This document shows positions 5,502-7,077 of a DNA stretch of 7,077 nt, piece by piece. The stretch comes from Oxalobacteraceae bacterium (GTDB taxonomy: Bacteria; Pseudomonadota; Gammaproteobacteria; Burkholderiales; Burkholderiaceae_D), in contig DPRS01000065.1 in the NCBI GenBank assembly GCA_003537575.1, positions 1 through 7,077 on the forward strand, given 5' to 3'. Position numbers and translations under genes: made by a program. Numbering within the stretch: position 1 is the stretch's first letter; every line of letters starts with the position of its first letter. The notes beneath the pieces were generated by a model. The model was not told where the DNA came from and searched no databases. It saw nothing but the letters and a program-made list of their open reading frames with translations.

Positions 5502-5515
5502 CATTCTGGCGAGGT

Positions 5516-7077
5516 TCATGCGACTACCACTTCGCGGAACATGCCCGCATCCATGTGGAACATCAGGTGGCAGTGCCAGGCCCAGCGCCCCAGGGCATCG
5601 GCGGTCACCAGGAAGCTGATGCGCTGCGCCGGTTGCACCGGAATCGTATGCAAGCGGGCCTGGAACTGGCCTTCGGGGGTTTCCAGTTCGCTCCACATGC
5701 CGTGCAGGTGCATCGGGTGCGTCATCATCGTGTCGTTTTGCAAAATCACGCGGACGCGCTCGCCATATTTGAAGTGCACCGGCGTGCTCTTGCCGAATTC
5801 CACCCCGTCCAGCGACCAGGTGTAGCGTTCCATGTTGCCGGTCAGGTGCAGTTCGATCTCGCGCTCGGCGCCGCGCGGGTCGAGTGGTCCGCCAATCGTC
5901 GACAAGTCCGCCAGGGTCAGAACGCGGCGGCCATGATTGCGCAAGCCAATGCCCGGGTCGTTGAGATTGGTGCGCGGCATGTCTACGCGCGCGTCGGTGC
6001 TGGCGCCGTACTCGGTCTTGGCGTGGCGCACGGTGGTGCTGGGCTTGCGCAGGCTGTTCGCCGCCGCGCCAGCCATGGCATGCTGGCTGTGATCCATCGC
6101 CATGGCGCCATGATTCATGCCCGCCATGTTGTGCTGCATGGGCATGGAACCGTGATTCATGCCACCCATGGCGCCACCGCCATGATCCATGCCGCCCATG
6201 TCCCCCATCATGTCGTCCATGGTCAGCCATTCCACCGGGTCCAGTGCGGGGACGGGTGCCGACAGGCCGGCACGCACCGCCAGGGTGCCGCGGGCGTAAC
6301 CGGTGCGCTCCATCGATTGCGCAAACAGCGTGTACGCGTCGTCCTTGGGTTGGACGATCACGTCGTAGGTTTGGCCGGGGCCGAAGCGGAATTCATCGAC
6401 CGACACCGGTTCGACATTGACGCCATCGGTTTGCACGACGGTCAGCTTCAGGCCCGGGATGCGCACGTCGTAGAAGGTATTGCCCGCGCCATTGATGAAA
6501 CGAAGGCGCACGCGCTCGCCGGGGCGGAACAGGCCGGTCCAGTTGCCGGCAGGAGTCGTGCCATTGGCTAGGTAGGTCAGCACGGCCGCGGACAGATCCG
6601 CCAGGTCGGTCGGATTCATGCGCATCTCGTTCCACATCTTGCGCTTATCGAGCGCGGCTTTCATGCCGTCGCGGGAAACGTCGCGGAAGAAATCGGCTAC
6701 CGTGGGCCGGTTGATGTTGTAATTGTCGCCCTGCACCTTGAGCTTGGAGAATACCCGCATCGGATCGTCATCCATCCAGTCCGACAGCAGCATGACGTAA
6801 TCGCGGTCGGCACGGATGGTTTCACCGTCGCGAGGCTCAATGATGAGTCCGCCATAGACGCCGGTCAGTTCCTGGAAGCCAGAATGCGAGTGATACCAGT
6901 ACGTGCCGCTTTGCTCCAGCGTGAACCGGTAGGTAAAGGTTTCGCCAGGCGGGATGCCCGCAAAACTGATGCCCGGCACGCCATCCATCTGGAACGGCAG
7001 GATAATGCCGTGCCAGTGGATGGACGTAGCTTCGCGCAGCTTGTTGGTGACGCGGATGGTGACCGTGTCGCCTTCGC
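5516..7077 (-). CDS. copA: CopA-family multicopper oxidase, 5' end outside the window
   Basis: The visible part has 519 residues, starting mid-gene at EGDTVTIRVTNKL and ending MFREVVVA; the signal peptide and first residues are missing. An internal ATG at 6988 is not the start, since the frame runs to the window edge. All four copper-binding blocks are present: HWHG (near 7015), WYHSHSG (near 6890), HPMHLHG (5699-5719) and HCHLMFHMDAGM (near 5540-5575), the last supplying type 1 and type 3 ligands including the axial Met. Between the second and third cupredoxin domains is a Met/His-rich insert at 6068-6220, with MGDMGGMDHG and MNHGSMPMQHNM. The family (PcoA/CopA) is a periplasmic, usually Tat-exported, oxidase that converts Cu(I) to less toxic Cu(II) and binds extra copper in its Met-rich part. 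It is the first visible gene of the copA-copB-cupredoxin operon; the promoter lies beyond 7077. Confidence 0.97.
   Translation of the reverse strand, partial: EGDTVTIRVTNKLREATSIHWHGIILPFQMDGVPGISFAGIPPGETFTYRFTLEQSGTYWYHSHSGFQELTGVYGGLIIEPRDGETIRADRDYVMLLSDWMDDDPMRVFSKLKVQGDNYNINRPTVADFFRDVSRDGMKAALDKRKMWNEMRMNPTDLADLSAAVLTYLANGTTPAGNWTGLFRPGERVRLRFINGAGNTFYDVRIPGLKLTVVQTDGVNVEPVSVDEFRFGPGQTYDVIVQPKDDAYTLFAQSMERTGYARGTLAVRAGLSAPVPALDPVEWLTMDDMMGDMGGMDHGGGAMGGMNHGSMPMQHNMAGMNHGAMAMDHSQHAMAGAAANSLRKPSTTVRHAKTEYGASTDARVDMPRTNLNDPGIGLRNHGRRVLTLADLSTIGGPLDPRGAEREIELHLTGNMERYTWSLDGVEFGKSTPVHFKYGERVRVILQNDTMMTHPMHLHGMWSELETPEGQFQARLHTIPVQPAQRISFLVTADALGRWAWHCHLMFHMDAGMFREVVVA
6068..6220 (-). other. 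Met/His-rich copper-binding insert within CopA
   Basis: About 51 codons are dominated by Met, Gly, His and Ala, with recurring MDHG, MNHG and MDHS units. Such repeats vary in number between CopA homologues and are thought to bind Cu(I) beside the catalytic site. The four catalytic copper motifs lie outside this stretch. Confidence 0.85.

Noticed and set aside
4446..6230. A 594-residue open frame on the - strand that includes copB and runs far upstream
   Set aside because: The part beyond 5519 lies inside copA in another frame and is low-complexity His/Arg/Gly text typical of shadow frames in GC-rich genes. CopB begins with its own signal peptide.
5471..6571. 366-residue + strand open frame opposite copA
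   Set aside because: It is the antisense shadow of an unambiguous multicopper oxidase; its His/Val/Gly-rich text arises from the GC-rich complement.

Overview
The window is part of a copper-resistance island from a Gram-negative bacterium. The genes are typical of Burkholderiales (beta-proteobacteria, perhaps Oxalobacteraceae). That placement rests on gene content, GC-rich coding sequence and protein style; no rRNA or other taxonomic marker is present. No tRNA, rRNA, CRISPR array, transposase or integrase was seen.

Left part, + strand (3-1122). The window opens with the last codons of a heavy-metal RND efflux permease (CusA/CzcA type). A small secreted c-type cytochrome follows 14 bp downstream, then a 62-residue basic single-pass membrane protein. 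A MerR/CueR-type promoter at 760-790 (19-bp -35/-10 spacing, inverted repeat with the GGAAGGT half-site) drives a CopZ-like HMA copper chaperone with a Cys-rich end.

Middle (1131-3083). A 431-residue protein on the - strand converges on the chaperone gene. It has a helix-hairpin-helix-like segment and a C-terminal PD-(D/E)XK-like nuclease domain, so it looks like an orphan restriction or defence protein rather than a metal gene. Behind its 5' end lies an unrecognised spacer, then a wrecked copB remnant on the + strand with frameshifts and an internal deletion. The remnant runs straight into the next gene.

Right part. On the + strand, 3084-3740 encodes a membrane-anchored c-type cytochrome with a TTG start and a His-rich tail. 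After a 139-bp convergent spacer with two hairpins, a - strand operon reads copA (multicopper oxidase, 5' end outside the window), copB (outer-membrane copper protein) and a Met/His-rich cupredoxin (CopI-like).

How it fits together (inference). The RND pump exports periplasmic Cu(I), CopA oxidises Cu(I) to Cu(II), and CopB and the cupredoxin bind or handle periplasmic and outer-membrane copper. CopZ buffers cytoplasmic copper under CueR-type control. The two cytochromes may exchange electrons with the copper enzymes. The copB remnant beside a cytochrome, the intact copAB on the other strand and the nuclease-like gene between them suggest an island assembled from at least two cop clusters and then rearranged.
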